From Aquimarina sp. MMG016 (lineage in GTDB: Bacteria > Bacteroidota > Bacteroidia > Flavobacteriales > Flavobacteriaceae): a DNA stretch of 64,000 bases. Where the stretch lies: the NCBI RefSeq assembly GCF_018100805.1, contig NZ_JAGJEA010000001.1:682001-746000 (forward strand), given 5' to 3'. The notes under the pieces were generated by a model, which made no database searches, was not told the origin of the DNA, and saw only the letters and a program-made list of their open reading frames with translations. A program made the translations under genes and the position numbers. This document shows positions 9,306-18,127 of this stretch, piece by piece; within the stretch, counting starts at the first letter, position 1; each line of letters starts with the position of its first letter.

Positions 9306-10328
9306 TTAAGATGATTTGTGTTTACAATAATCTACTAAAGCGATTCTTCCTTGGAAGAATCTGAATGTTAAATGTATTACATTTCCTGCATTATCCTCTA
9401 ACGATATAGATTTATTTAACTCAAAATCATATGGTTGTGTTTCCCCTCCTTCAATAGCAATATTGTCTGCAAGTAGCCCAAAAACTTCTGGGGATTTTAC
9501 GGTAGGTTCAATCTTACCTGAAATTCCAGGAATATGTCCAGATTTATTTATGATTACAGAGCCAAAGCCTTCATTTTTTTCGATAGTAACTTCAATATCT
9601 TCTCGTGGGTTGATGTTTTTAAAGAGTACTGCCGGATAATTTGGATGTGCAATTAACACTCGATATAGCTTACGGGTTCTGATTACAAAATGTGCTAACC
9701 CTTTTTCATCAGAAAAACCTTCTAAGTACGTAGAATTGTCAGCTACCAAAACCACTTTTGCATTTTTTACAATTTTACCTTTTTCATTAACTATTTTTAT
9801 CGTAAAAATAAAAGGCTTGGAGCTAACCATAGTAGAGAGTTTCGACCATCTTTTCCTGAAAAACTTTTGATCTTTTCGAAGTTTCTTTTCGATCAAAACG
9901 GCTAATTCTTCTGGTGTTTTGTTTTTCAGACTGATGTACCCCACTGTTTTAAGAATTCCAGGAATCTCTGTGTCATCAAACCTTGCCGGTAAAATGTACT
10001 CACGACTCTCCTGAAACGCTCGGGCTTGCATCGAAACTCTCTCATGGTTAGTCCATAGTTTATGGTTATAAAAACTAGATATAAAAAGCACCGTATATCT
10101 AGCCCTATTTTGATATATATCTGACAAATACTCATATAAATTTTTACCCCATAGATTTGCTTCCTCAAACAAATCATAGAACACAGAAATTCCTTTTGTT
10201 TTAAGAATATTTGCTACCTCCTCTACATATTCCCTGTTTTCACCAGCAAATGATAGCGCAACATCATATTCATAACTGTTATTCCTCATTCCTGACCTCT
10301 TTCTTTTTTGACCTAAAACCGACTTCAT
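9306..10328 (-). CDS. TIR-domain protein with C-terminal carboxypeptidase-regulatory-like domain
   Basis: A 340-residue protein without signal peptide. Residues 18-150 form a TIR domain: YDVALSFAGENREYVEEVA is the box 1 region, then ISVFYD, and YTVLFISSFYNHKLWTNHE, where Glu96 sits at the place of the catalytic Glu of TIR NADases. Residues of about 175-250 look like a carboxypeptidase-regulatory / CarboxypepD_reg-like beta sandwich (EKGKIVKNAKVVLV, GFSDEKGLAHF). The C-terminal 80 residues (GLLADNIAIEGGETQPYDF) form a further beta-rich domain I cannot name. The ATG at 10326-10328 gives a Lys/Arg-rich start; the second ATG at 10287-10289 is an alternative with a better purine-rich leader. TIR NAD hydrolases are common effectors in antiphage systems, but no sensor partner is visible, and the next gene is a peptidase. 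The defence role is inference. Confidence 0.85.
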   Translation of the reverse strand: MKSVLGQKRKRSGMRNNSYEYDVALSFAGENREYVEEVANILKTKGISVFYDLFEEANLWGKNLYEYLSDIYQNRARYTVLFISSFYNHKLWTNHERVSMQARAFQESREYILPARFDDTEIPGILKTVGYISLKNKTPEELAVLIEKKLRKDQKFFRKRWSKLSTMVSSKPFIFTIKIVNEKGKIVKNAKVVLVADNSTYLEGFSDEKGLAHFVIRTRKLYRVLIAHPNYPAVLFKNINPREDIEVTIEKNEGFGSVIINKSGHIPGISGKIEPTVKSPEVFGLLADNIAIEGGETQPYDFELNKSISLEDNAGNVIHLTFRFFQGRIALVDYCKHKSS

Positions 10329-10370
10329 TTTTCTCTTAATTATTCCTTATTACAAAATTACTTTCTTTAT

Positions 10371-10406
10371 TTGGAAATATTCCATTTTTTGTTGGAATAT
10401 TTCCAA
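10371..10406. promoter_or_regulatory. Inverted repeat in the divergent TIR / radical SAM promoter region
   Basis: The arms at 10371-10385 and 10392-10406 match in 14 of 15 positions with a 6-nt T-rich loop. Each arm is itself nearly palindromic around GGAAtATTCC. The 115-bp region serves two divergent genes, so an operator, or a hairpin in the radical SAM leader, is plausible. The binding protein is unknown. Confidence 0.55.
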
Positions 10407-10443
10407 CAAAAGTTTTACTTTTAAACCGTAAAAAAACTACTTT

Positions 10444-11517
10444 TTGAAATCAAAAAAACACATAAAAGGCAGAGGGGCTCAGGGAAAGGAACATAATAGA
10501 TTTTTTCAAAATCATTATGAGACCAGAAATGACTTTCTGAACTATTGTGAAAAAGAAGGGGAAAATGCACACGATTATAAGACATCGTATATAGAAACCT
10601 TTCCTAAAACTATTGTTAATAAAGTGACCAGTCCGGATATAGGAATGACCTATTCATTAAATCCTTATCAAGGTTGTGAACATGGCTGTATATATTGTTA
10701 TGCCAGAAATTCTCACGAATATTGGGGGTACGGTGCAGGAATTGATTTTGAAAGTAAAATTCTGGTTAAAAAGAATGCCCCTGAACTTTTAGAAAAAAAA
10801 TTGCGACATAAAAATTGGCAAACACACCCTATTGTTTTATCTGGCAATACAGATTGCTACCAGCCCATAGAGAAAAAACTTAAAATTACTAGACAACTGC
10901 TTCAGATTTTCTTAAAGCTCAAACACCCTGTAGGAATTATTACTAAAAATGCCTTAATACAGAGAGATCTTGATATTCTCACAGAACTTTCTAACGATAA
11001 TTTGATCAAAGTATATCTTTCGATCACTTCTTTACAAGAAGAAACAAGGAGAATCCTCGAACCAAGAACGGCTAGCATCAAAAAAAGACTAGAAACTTTA
11101 GAAAAATTGTCCTCTGCAGGAATTCCTACAGGTGTGATGATGGCTCCGATTATTCCCTCAATCAATAGTCATGAGATACTACCACTAGCTAAAGAGATCT
11201 CTAAACGAGGGGCTATTGGTATTGGTTATACTATAGTAAGGCTTAATGGAGCTATTGGTAAGATTTTTACCAAATGGTTAGAACATACATTGCCAGATCG
11301 AAAAGATAAAATTCTTCACCAGATTATGGAATGTCATAATGGTAATCTAAATGACAGTCAGTACGGAAGAAGAATGACAGGCTCTGGTAATATCGCAGAT
11401 CAAATTCATCAATTATTCGACATTGCCAGGAAGAAGCATTTTCCTATGGAAAATGAGGTAAAACTGAATTGTCACCTTCATCAATACCATAAAGATGACC
11501 AATTACGATTGTTTTGA
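10444..11517 (+). CDS. PA0069-family radical SAM protein
   Basis: A 357-residue protein with the 4Fe-4S motif CEHGCIYC (Cys78, Cys82, Cys85) followed by YARNSHEYWGYGAGIDFE, typical of the PA0069/Rv2578c group that sits near spore-photoproduct-lyase in the radical SAM superfamily. The start is TTG at 10444: an in-frame stop lies just upstream and the next in-frame ATG is at codon 68, while the family's conserved N-terminal KGRGAQ...NRF block lies after the TTG. The substrate of this group is not known to me. The gene has its own divergent promoter region with a perfect-looking inverted repeat. It ends 46 nt before the next gene on the same strand. Confidence 0.88.
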   Translation: MKSKKHIKGRGAQGKEHNRFFQNHYETRNDFLNYCEKEGENAHDYKTSYIETFPKTIVNKVTSPDIGMTYSLNPYQGCEHGCIYCYARNSHEYWGYGAGIDFESKILVKKNAPELLEKKLRHKNWQTHPIVLSGNTDCYQPIEKKLKITRQLLQIFLKLKHPVGIITKNALIQRDLDILTELSNDNLIKVYLSITSLQEETRRILEPRTASIKKRLETLEKLSSAGIPTGVMMAPIIPSINSHEILPLAKEISKRGAIGIGYTIVRLNGAIGKIFTKWLEHTLPDRKDKILHQIMECHNGNLNDSQYGRRMTGSGNIADQIHQLFDIARKKHFPMENEVKLNCHLHQYHKDDQLRLF

Positions 11518-11563
11518 ATGTTTTTTGTCTATTTTTACTCGATAAAGAGTACTTGGCAACATA

Positions 11564-13324
11564 ATGAATTTTCAGCACATTTTATTCTTTTTTCTGTTTT
11601 CAACCTATCTCGTTTCGGCTCAAGTTGAAGATATCATGGTAAACAAAAATGCGGATGATATCAAAACCGAAATGGAAGCATTGGATCAAAACAAAGTGGA
11701 TAAAATTATCTCTCTAAGCAACATCCTCTACAAAACTGCTTTTGCCAATAATGACTATGAGAACATGATTGACGCGCTCGAATACCTGAGTATGGCCAAT
11801 CTAAGTAAAGGTAATAATTTACTCGCCATAGAATATTTGGATAATGCTATTGGAATAAGCACAGAAAACATAGACGATCAAAAAGTTCTGGTTGATTTAA
11901 TTAAGCTTAAAGGAAATCATTACTTTGATATCGAAGAATATGATAAAGCTGCCACGACATATTATCAAGCTCTGGAAATAGCTAAAGATATAAATTATCT
12001 CTATGGCCTATGGGCATTACATACAAATTTGGGTTTTGTAAAGTTAAGATCCGGAGATCCAAAAAAAGCATTAGAAGACCTAAAAATTAGCGTATCACGA
12101 ATACCGGAAATCTCCAAAAAAGATCCTTTTCTAGCCAAACGTAATCTTATGATAACAAAAGCCAGAATATGTGAAGCCTATATCAAAATGCAATACCTGG
12201 ACTCTGCACTTTTGGCAAATGACGAAGGGTTGGCAATTACAAAATTAGCAAAAGTAGACAATGCTCATATAGATCTTTTAATGCATCGAGGCATCCTGTT
12301 TATGGAAAAAAACGATTATGATATTGCTTTGCGGTTTTTGGAAGAGGCAAAGAATCTTTCTAATCAAGCTAACGATGTTATTTTCCTGGGTAAAATCCTA
12401 AATCTTATGGCAGAATGCCATTATGAGAAGAAAAAATATGAGATCAGTATCACAATTTTATTAGAGTCCTTAAAAATATTAAATAAAGAATATTTTAATT
12501 CTGACGAATTAAGCAGGTGCTATAAACTTCTAGGGCAATCCTATAAAAAAATAGGCAACTTAGAGAAATCTAATGAATATTATGAAAAACATATTCTAAG
12601 CCTTAGTAAACTTAATTCCAAAAAATCTAATGCTTCAAGAAAAGTACGCGATGCTACTTTTAAGAATTTTAAAAACGAAATTGAAACACTAGAGAATCAA
12701 AAAAGAAAGCAAAAGAATTCACTTACTTATTCACAAATTGGTTTAGCAGTTTTTGGGTCAGGCCTTATAATGATTCTGTTTTTCTTTCAAAAAGCCAAAA
12801 GGAAAAACAAACAGAAATTCAATGAGTTACTTTCTAAAATTGAAACTCATGAGAATACTGATAAAAACTCAGATGATCCTGAAATATCAACTAGCAATTC
12901 TATTATTGACACTAAGGATAAAAAACTAGATTCTCATAATAACGAAATCGACATCAATGACGAGGTATATGAGCAGATTCTAGATGGGCTTACATCTTTA
13001 GAATCCAAAGAATATTATCTGAAAAAAGAATGTAATCTATATAATGTAGCCAAAAAAATAAATACTAATACTTCATATTTATCTAAGGTTATCAATGCAC
13101 ATTTTGGAAAAAACTTCAATACCTACATTAATGATTTGAGAATCAACTATGCTATTATAAGACTAAAAAACGATTCTAAATTCAGATCATTTTCTGTAAA
13201 ATCCATTGCAGAAGAAGTAGGATACAAAAGTGCTGATTCTTTCTCTAAATACTTTAAAATTCATACCGGTTTACTTCCTTCTTTTTATATAAAAAGGCTA
13301 AAATCAAAGCATAATAAAACGTAA
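11564..13324 (+). CDS. TPR membrane protein with C-terminal AraC-type DNA-binding domain
   Basis: A 586-residue protein with a signal peptide (residues 1-19, ending SAQ), about 340 residues of tetratricopeptide-like helical repeats, one transmembrane helix near residues 386-409, a Lys-rich cytoplasmic linker and an AraC/XylS helix-turn-helix pair at about 483-582. The second HTH contains SIAEEVGYKSADSFSKYFK and is followed by TGLLPSFY. This topology puts the TPR sensor in the periplasm and the DNA-binding domain in the cytoplasm on one chain. Such one-component membrane regulators are common in Flavobacteriia. The target is unknown; the neighbouring small secreted protein gene (13537) is a candidate. 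The regulator at 61086 has the same plan with another HTH. Confidence 0.9.
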   Translation: MNFQHILFFFLFSTYLVSAQVEDIMVNKNADDIKTEMEALDQNKVDKIISLSNILYKTAFANNDYENMIDALEYLSMANLSKGNNLLAIEYLDNAIGISTENIDDQKVLVDLIKLKGNHYFDIEEYDKAATTYYQALEIAKDINYLYGLWALHTNLGFVKLRSGDPKKALEDLKISVSRIPEISKKDPFLAKRNLMITKARICEAYIKMQYLDSALLANDEGLAITKLAKVDNAHIDLLMHRGILFMEKNDYDIALRFLEEAKNLSNQANDVIFLGKILNLMAECHYEKKKYEISITILLESLKILNKEYFNSDELSRCYKLLGQSYKKIGNLEKSNEYYEKHILSLSKLNSKKSNASRKVRDATFKNFKNEIETLENQKRKQKNSLTYSQIGLAVFGSGLIMILFFFQKAKRKNKQKFNELLSKIETHENTDKNSDDPEISTSNSIIDTKDKKLDSHNNEIDINDEVYEQILDGLTSLESKEYYLKKECNLYNVAKKINTNTSYLSKVINAHFGKNFNTYINDLRINYAIIRLKNDSKFRSFSVKSIAEEVGYKSADSFSKYFKIHTGLLPSFYIKRLKSKHNKT

Positions 13325-13536
13325 ATCACCCTAAATTTATAAAAATAGGGTTCTCCACTATTTTTGTTGAAATTTTTTCATAAAAAATCATAAAATACTG
13401 TTTTTTAGATATTTAAATTAACAAAACACAACCCATATTCTTTAAAACAGGGTTCTCTTTCTTGTATTTACTATTTTTTTAAAGGTAATTTGATCAAGTA
13501 ATCAGTGAAACAAAAAGATTACTAAAGACATTAACA

Positions 13537-13917
13537 ATGAGAAAACAAATTGGTTTATTCGTTTTAGGTATCCTGGCTGGTTTATTAGTCTATGCAATAT
13601 TTACCTTTAATAAAGTAGAAGACAAATCAAGTGCTATATTAAAAGTTCTTAAATCTAATTGTGAATGTGATCAAATTAATCAGTTCCTATATGTGAAAGG
13701 ATTAGAAATTTCTGAGAAAGGAATATCAACAGAAACAGTAGAATACGAATTAAAAAATTGCAAATATGCCAATTTAAAAAAGGAGGCTGACCGAATAAAT
13801 GAATTGCTTCTTAATAAGGTAAAAGGATATGAAGACATAGACCGATTCACCTTAGAATTTGTAAACCGAAATTCAACTAAATTAATAACTATAAACAACG
13901 GAATCGTAAACAATTAA
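13537..13917 (+). CDS. Hypothetical membrane-anchored small protein
   Basis: A 126-residue protein that I do not recognise. An N-terminal hydrophobic segment (residues 5-24, GLFVLGILAGLLVYAIF) can act as signal anchor. The rest is charged and mostly helical, with two nearby Cys (NCECDQ) and one more (KNCKYAN). The ATG start is preceded by an A-rich leader. It is 212 nt downstream of the TPR/AraC regulator on the same strand. The 277 nt after it (13918-14194) hold only two very short hydrophobic reading frames and no feature that I can support. Confidence 0.6.
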   Translation: MRKQIGLFVLGILAGLLVYAIFTFNKVEDKSSAILKVLKSNCECDQINQFLYVKGLEISEKGISTETVEYELKNCKYANLKKEADRINELLLNKVKGYEDIDRFTLEFVNRNSTKLITINNGIVNN

Positions 13918-14181
13918 ATTATGATAGCATTATCCAAGATTTTACTAGATATAATAGTAACAGTAATAGAACTTGCCATTACTATATTCATATAAAAAAT
14001 CATCATCAATCAAAAATCGAACCTTTTATCTAATCAAAAAATGAACAGTTATTTTATGAAACCTACAACAATTTTATTTTCGGCTCTCTAACTAGATTTA
14101 CATCCAAATATTATGGAAATAATCAAGTGTAGAACTAATTAAACTTTTAAAACCATAAAAATGAGTGTAAAAATATCTACG

Positions 14182-14206
14182 GGTAGGCGTTTTATCAAGG
14201 CCTACC
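14182..14206 (-). terminator. Terminator overlapping the stop of the HD-hydrolase gene
   Basis: The arms GGTAGGC and GCCTACC are 11 nt apart. Read on the minus strand, the hairpin is followed by an AT-rich stretch ending in five T. The hairpin includes the stop codon and last codons of the HD gene. Confidence 0.55.
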
Positions 14207-14848
14207 TTCCCACTCTCTATAAAATTGTGCTAAAAATTCTTCCATAAAGGAATGTCTTTCTTCGGCTAGCTTCCTGCCTGAAAGAGTATTCATTCTATCT
14301 TTTAGAAGCAAGAGTTTTTCGTAGAAATGATTTATAGTGGGAGCGGTAGATTTCTTGTAAGCAGCCTTGCTCATATTTAGATCAGGTTTAATTTCAGGAT
14401 CATATAAAGCTCTGTTCTTAAATCCTCCATAATTAAAACACCTAGCAATACCAATAGCTCCAATAGCATCCAATCGATCCGCATCTTGTATTACATCTAA
14501 TTCCGGAGATTTGAATTTTTGAGCTTCGTTTCCACCTTTGAAAGAAATATTCTCTATAATATTTATCACGTGATGGATCACACTTTCTTTTACAGGCAGC
14601 TCTTCTAAAAACTCCTTAGCCACTTTAGGACCAATAGTTTCATCCCCGTTATGAAATTTGGAATCAGCAATATCGTGTAGCAAGGCGCCCAATGCAACTA
14701 TAAACTGATCTACAGATTCATCTCTAGCGATCAATTTTGCATTCTTATAGACTCGTTCTGTATGAAACCAATCATGACCACCTTCGGCTCCATTTAGAGT
14801 TTCTTTTACAAAATCAATGGTTTTAGATATAATCTGATCTTCAGTCAT
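14195..14848 (-). CDS. HD-domain phosphohydrolase
   Basis: A 217-residue protein of the HD superfamily. Metal ligands are visible in GGHDWFHTERV (His25, His29), LLHDIADSKFH (His58-Asp59) and VIQDADRLDAIGAIG, the last the typical distal Asp motif of YedJ-like proteins. These enzymes hydrolyse phosphate esters of nucleotides or related compounds; the substrate cannot be told. I chose the ATG at 14846-14848. A TTG start at 14860, touching the stop of the desaturase gene, would add four residues. It is the last gene of an operon with the acyl-ACP desaturase (12 nt gap) and the acyltransferase. Confidence 0.85.
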   Translation of the reverse strand: MTEDQIISKTIDFVKETLNGAEGGHDWFHTERVYKNAKLIARDESVDQFIVALGALLHDIADSKFHNGDETIGPKVAKEFLEELPVKESVIHHVINIIENISFKGGNEAQKFKSPELDVIQDADRLDAIGAIGIARCFNYGGFKNRALYDPEIKPDLNMSKAAYKKSTAPTINHFYEKLLLLKDRMNTLSGRKLAEERHSFMEEFLAQFYREWEGRP

Positions 14849-14860
14849 ACCTGGGGGCAA

Positions 14861-15862
14861 TTATTTTACCAGTGCTGGTTGTACCCATTTAAACTCGAAA
14901 ATTTCTTCTGGCACAACTAATCTTTCACTTATGCGTTGCATTCTAGCCGGCAACTTCATTACAAAATCACGAGCTTTCTCAGCTTCGTCTGTAAGATCTA
15001 TTAATTTATCAATTTCCCATTTATCTATCAAACGTTGCATGATATCAATATAATCCTGAGAAGTATACACTCCTAAACGCTGTGCCGCATAAGAAAATTC
15101 TTCGAAAGCAGTTCCGATAGCATTACCAGATTCTCTAAGAAAATGAGCTGGCATTACTATTTTGTGTTTCATCATATCACTAAATGCAATCATCATCTGG
15201 CTAGGGTCTACCTCGAAAATATTCTTTACGAATTCGCTATAAGCATTGTAGTGTCTCATTTCATCACCTGCAATAATCTTGCACATTTTGGCTAATGATT
15301 TATTAGAATATTCTCGCGCTAATTTAGCTACCCTACTATGCGAAATATTAGTAGCTAATTCTTGAAAGCTTGTGTACACAAAATTCTTGTATGGATCTCT
15401 ATCAGTTCCAATATCGAACCCATCATTGATTAAATGTTGTGTGGTTCTTTCTACTTCAATCATATTTACCCTTCCGGATAAATATAAATACTTGTTTAGT
15501 GTATCACCATGACGATTTTCTTCGCTAGTCCAGTATCGAACCCAACGAGCCCAACCATTATCCTTACCGTCTTCATGTTGATTGACACCTTCTACATCCA
15601 TTAACCACGATTCATAGGTCGGTAATGCTTCTTCTGTAATTGTATCCCCAACTAAAACTACCCAAAAATCATATGGTAGTTCTTTTGCTAATTCTCTTAA
15701 TTCTTTTACTTCATCAAAAAAGGTGTCTTCATTCTGAGAATTCGGTAAAAAATCTGTGGGCTGCCATACTTTATCTACTGGAATTAAAAATTTATCAATA
15801 AAAGTATCGATTTTCTTTTCCAGTAATTGCATTACTTCTAATCTAATATTGTCTAAAGCCAT
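14861..15862 (-). CDS. Acyl-[acyl-carrier-protein] desaturase (ferritin-like di-iron)
   Basis: A 333-residue soluble protein matching the plant-type stearoyl-ACP desaturase family. Two ExxH motifs form the di-iron site: E115-N-R-H118 in SEENRHGD and E201-M-R-H204 in GDEMRHYNAY. Additional Glu ligands lie in the helices before them. The family introduces a cis double bond into ACP-bound acyl chains with oxygen and ferredoxin. The gene lies between a PlsC-type acyltransferase and an HD hydrolase with gaps of 13 and 12 nt. This suggests a membrane-lipid unit in which unsaturated acyl groups are made and then placed on glycerol phosphate. It has an ATG start and usual length. Confidence 0.92.
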   Translation of the reverse strand: MALDNIRLEVMQLLEKKIDTFIDKFLIPVDKVWQPTDFLPNSQNEDTFFDEVKELRELAKELPYDFWVVLVGDTITEEALPTYESWLMDVEGVNQHEDGKDNGWARWVRYWTSEENRHGDTLNKYLYLSGRVNMIEVERTTQHLINDGFDIGTDRDPYKNFVYTSFQELATNISHSRVAKLAREYSNKSLAKMCKIIAGDEMRHYNAYSEFVKNIFEVDPSQMMIAFSDMMKHKIVMPAHFLRESGNAIGTAFEEFSYAAQRLGVYTSQDYIDIMQRLIDKWEIDKLIDLTDEAEKARDFVMKLPARMQRISERLVVPEEIFEFKWVQPALVK

Positions 15863-15875
15863 TATAATATGTGTG

Positions 15876-16619
15876 TTAAGTTCTTATTTTTTCTAACACT
15901 CTCTTTTCAATTGTTTCTAAAAGATCATTTGTTTCCATGCTATCAATTGACAGAGGTTCTTGTATTTCTAAAGTTAAATGCATTCCAATTCCCAGAGGAA
16001 AATTGCCAAACTTTAATAGTTTCCAACTATTATTAATCGTTACTGGAACTACTAATGCTTTTGGAGCATTTTTAAATAAAATCTTTAATCCTGTAGTAGC
16101 AAATTCTTTTGGTTTCCCATCTCTACTTCTGGTTCCTTCAGGAAAAATAACTCCTGAAAAATTATGCTCACTAACAAATTTCCCGAATTTGGATAATGCA
16201 GGAATTGATTGCTTCGCATTTTTTCTATCTATTAAAACATGTCCTCCATGCCTTAAATTAAAAGATATACTTGGTATTCCTTTCCCTAATTCAATTTTGG
16301 AAATAAACTTCGGCTTATGCTTACGCAAATACCAAGATATCAAAGGAATATCAAACATACTTTGATGATTCGATACAATTATCAAAGGATGATCTTTAGG
16401 GAGTTGGTGTTTATTTTTATAACTAATCCTAGCTCCCAAGATATGTAAACATCTTAATAAACATAAGTTCATTATATTTACAACTCCTCTATGTGTTTTA
16501 CTTCCACCTAAATTTTTCCCTAACCACTGTAACGGATGAAAAATCAACAGTGTTAATCCAAAAAATAAATAAAAAAATACTGAAAGCGGATACGAAAGCA
16601 TCTTTTCTATTGCCCCCAT
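15876..16619 (-). CDS. 1-acyl-sn-glycerol-3-phosphate acyltransferase (PlsC family)
   Basis: A 247-residue membrane protein. It has a hydrophobic N-terminal helix (FFYLFFGLTLLIF), the catalytic NHxxxxD box NHQSMFD (His85, Asp90) and the substrate-binding box FPEGTRSRDG, which define the LPLAT family. It transfers an acyl chain to lysophosphatidic acid or a related acceptor at the inner membrane. I chose ATG at 16617-16619; a longer frame opens with TTG at 16646, but that adds nine residues without family support. It is the first gene of the operon with the desaturase and HD hydrolase. Confidence 0.9.
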   Translation of the reverse strand: MGAIEKMLSYPLSVFFYLFFGLTLLIFHPLQWLGKNLGGSKTHRGVVNIMNLCLLRCLHILGARISYKNKHQLPKDHPLIIVSNHQSMFDIPLISWYLRKHKPKFISKIELGKGIPSISFNLRHGGHVLIDRKNAKQSIPALSKFGKFVSEHNFSGVIFPEGTRSRDGKPKEFATTGLKILFKNAPKALVVPVTINNSWKLLKFGNFPLGIGMHLTLEIQEPLSIDSMETNDLLETIEKRVLEKIRT

Positions 16620-16710
16620 GTTCTCTTTACAATTACTAAAATTCAACTTGTGTTACAGTACTGCAAGGTCTTACATTATTTCAAGGAAACCAATAGTTTT
16701 ATTAAAATAA

Positions 16711-16738
16711 AAAACCGCCTGCTATAGCAAACGGTTTT
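16711..16738 (-). terminator. Rho-independent terminator after the bacilliredoxin gene
   Basis: On the minus strand the hairpin CCGTTTGC-TATA-GCAGGCGG, with two G-T pairs, is followed by a T run. It lies 33 nt past the bacilliredoxin stop and in front of the acyltransferase operon. Confidence 0.8.
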
Positions 16739-16771
16739 TAATTCAGTTTCGCATACAAATACTGTAGTTTT

Positions 16772-17182
16772 TTAACAATGCTCGTTATAAGCATCTTTAA
16801 GATTTTCAGCAATCATTTCTGCTGGCCTACCTTCTATATGATGACGTTCTAACATATGAACTAATTCTCCATCCTTAAACAATGCCATTGATGGCGAAGA
16901 TGGAGGAAATGGAATCATATACCCTCTTGCTTTATCAGTTGCTTCACGATCAACTCCTGCAAAAACAGTAACTAGATTATCTGGTTTTTTATCATTTTGT
17001 AATGAAGCTTTTGCTCCTGGACGCGCATTAGCGGCAGCACAACCACAAACCGAATTTACAACAACCAAGGTGGTTCCTTGTTTTGCTATTGCCGTTTCTA
17101 CTGCTTCAGCTGTTTGTAATTCATCGAACCCAATATTGGTAAGATCTTCGCGCATTGGTTTTACTAAATCTGCTGGATACAT
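16772..17182 (-). CDS. Bacilliredoxin, BrxA/BrxB (YphP/YqiW) family
   Basis: A 136-residue thioredoxin-fold protein with the CGC motif of the family in VNSVCGCAAANARPG (Cys46, Cys48). The conserved N-terminal block MYPADLVKPMREDL and the C-terminal block VHMLERHHIEGR also fit. In Bacillus these proteins remove bacillithiol from modified protein thiols, and Flavobacteriia also carry this family with bacillithiol synthesis genes. The role here as a debacillithiolase is by family. It is a single gene with its own -7 box and terminator. Confidence 0.93.
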   Translation of the reverse strand: MYPADLVKPMREDLTNIGFDELQTAEAVETAIAKQGTTLVVVNSVCGCAAANARPGAKASLQNDKKPDNLVTVFAGVDREATDKARGYMIPFPPSSPSMALFKDGELVHMLERHHIEGRPAEMIAENLKDAYNEHC

Positions 17183-17217
17183 ATTTCTTAACTATTTTTT
17201 GTTTTAAAATTTTCATG

Positions 17218-17225
17218 CAAAGATA
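17218..17225 (-). promoter_or_regulatory. Candidate -7 promoter box for the bacilliredoxin gene
   Basis: On the minus strand the sequence is TATCTTTG, a full match to the Bacteroidota -7 consensus TAnnTTTG, 35 nt upstream of the ATG. No convincing TTG -33 box is found at the usual distance, so confidence is limited. Confidence 0.45.
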
Positions 17226-17392
17226 CGAAATATCAATAGGATAACAGTGGAGTAGCAATGAAACGAAGTTAAAACTGACGTTAAAAATTGAAGCATTCGT
17301 AACAATTTTAAAGCACTTGTGTCTAATATGATGTAACTAAATTTTCTTTTGAATAAATACAGTTATCTTTACAACCCAAAAATTGCTATGAC

Positions 17393-18127
17393 ATGATCAA
17401 ATGGTTTGCCGCCATATTAGGAGGTATATTTTTCAGATTCCCAGGAGCTATTCTAGGTTTTATATTGGGTAGTCTTCTCGATAGTACTAATATAAAAACC
17501 AGTGGTGGATTTAAACAAGTTTTTTCTGAGCAACCCAAAGTAACTCCAAAGGATTTTGAACTGAATCTACTTTCTCTGTCTTCTATTGTTATTAAAGCAG
17601 ATGGTCGTGTCAACCAAACAGAATTGGATTATGTTCGACAGTATTTTGTGAGCGCTTATGGAAAAGAGCGAGCGAATGCCACTTTTAGAACCTTTAATGA
17701 AATTATAAAAAGTCGTGAAGTTTCTGCACAACGAATTTGTATGTTCATAAACCAACACACCAGATATCCTTCCAGGTTACAGATTCTTCACTTTTTATTC
17801 GGAATTGCTAATGCCGATGGTAGTGTAAGTACGGCTGAAGCTAATGAAATTCAGAAAATAGCTGGTTTCTTAAGAATTAATTTTAGGGATTTTGAGAGTA
17901 TAAAAGCAATGTTCTTTAAAACTGGAGACCACGCTTATAAAATTCTGGAAATCGAAAAAACTGCTACCGATACCGAAGTAAAAAAAGCCTTTAGAACTAT
18001 GGCAAAAAAATATCATCCGGACAAGCTACAGCATATGGATGAAGTCTATAAAAAAGGTGCTGAGGAAAAATTTCGTGAAGTACAAAAAGCCTATGATCAG
18101 ATTAAAAAAGAAAGAGGGATTAGCTGA
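17393..18127 (+). CDS. TerB/DnaJ-domain membrane co-chaperone (DjlA-like)
   Basis: A 244-residue protein. Residues 1-30 form a glycine-rich membrane hairpin (WFAAILGGIFFRFPGAILGF). Residues 50-165 resemble a tellurite-resistance TerB helical domain (SIVIKADGRVNQTELDYV and a second ADGSVSTAEANEI). Residues 178-242 form a J domain with the HPD tripeptide at 208-210, the site that stimulates DnaK ATPase. This order is that of DjlA, a membrane-bound DnaK co-chaperone of the inner membrane. It is a single gene on the plus strand between minus-strand genes. The 78 nt after it contain short direct repeats of AGTGGT-type sequence. Confidence 0.88.
   Translation: MIKWFAAILGGIFFRFPGAILGFILGSLLDSTNIKTSGGFKQVFSEQPKVTPKDFELNLLSLSSIVIKADGRVNQTELDYVRQYFVSAYGKERANATFRTFNEIIKSREVSAQRICMFINQHTRYPSRLQILHFLFGIANADGSVSTAEANEIQKIAGFLRINFRDFESIKAMFFKTGDHAYKILEIEKTATDTEVKKAFRTMAKKYHPDKLQHMDEVYKKGAEEKFREVQKAYDQIKKERGIS

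Noticed and set aside
13921-13995. 24-codon hydrophobic reading frame after the small membrane protein gene
   Set aside because: It is too short to judge, with no recognisable start signal or family; chance in AT-rich DNA is likely.
14041-14091. 16-codon frame starting MNSYFMKPTT
   Set aside because: It is short and has no supporting features.
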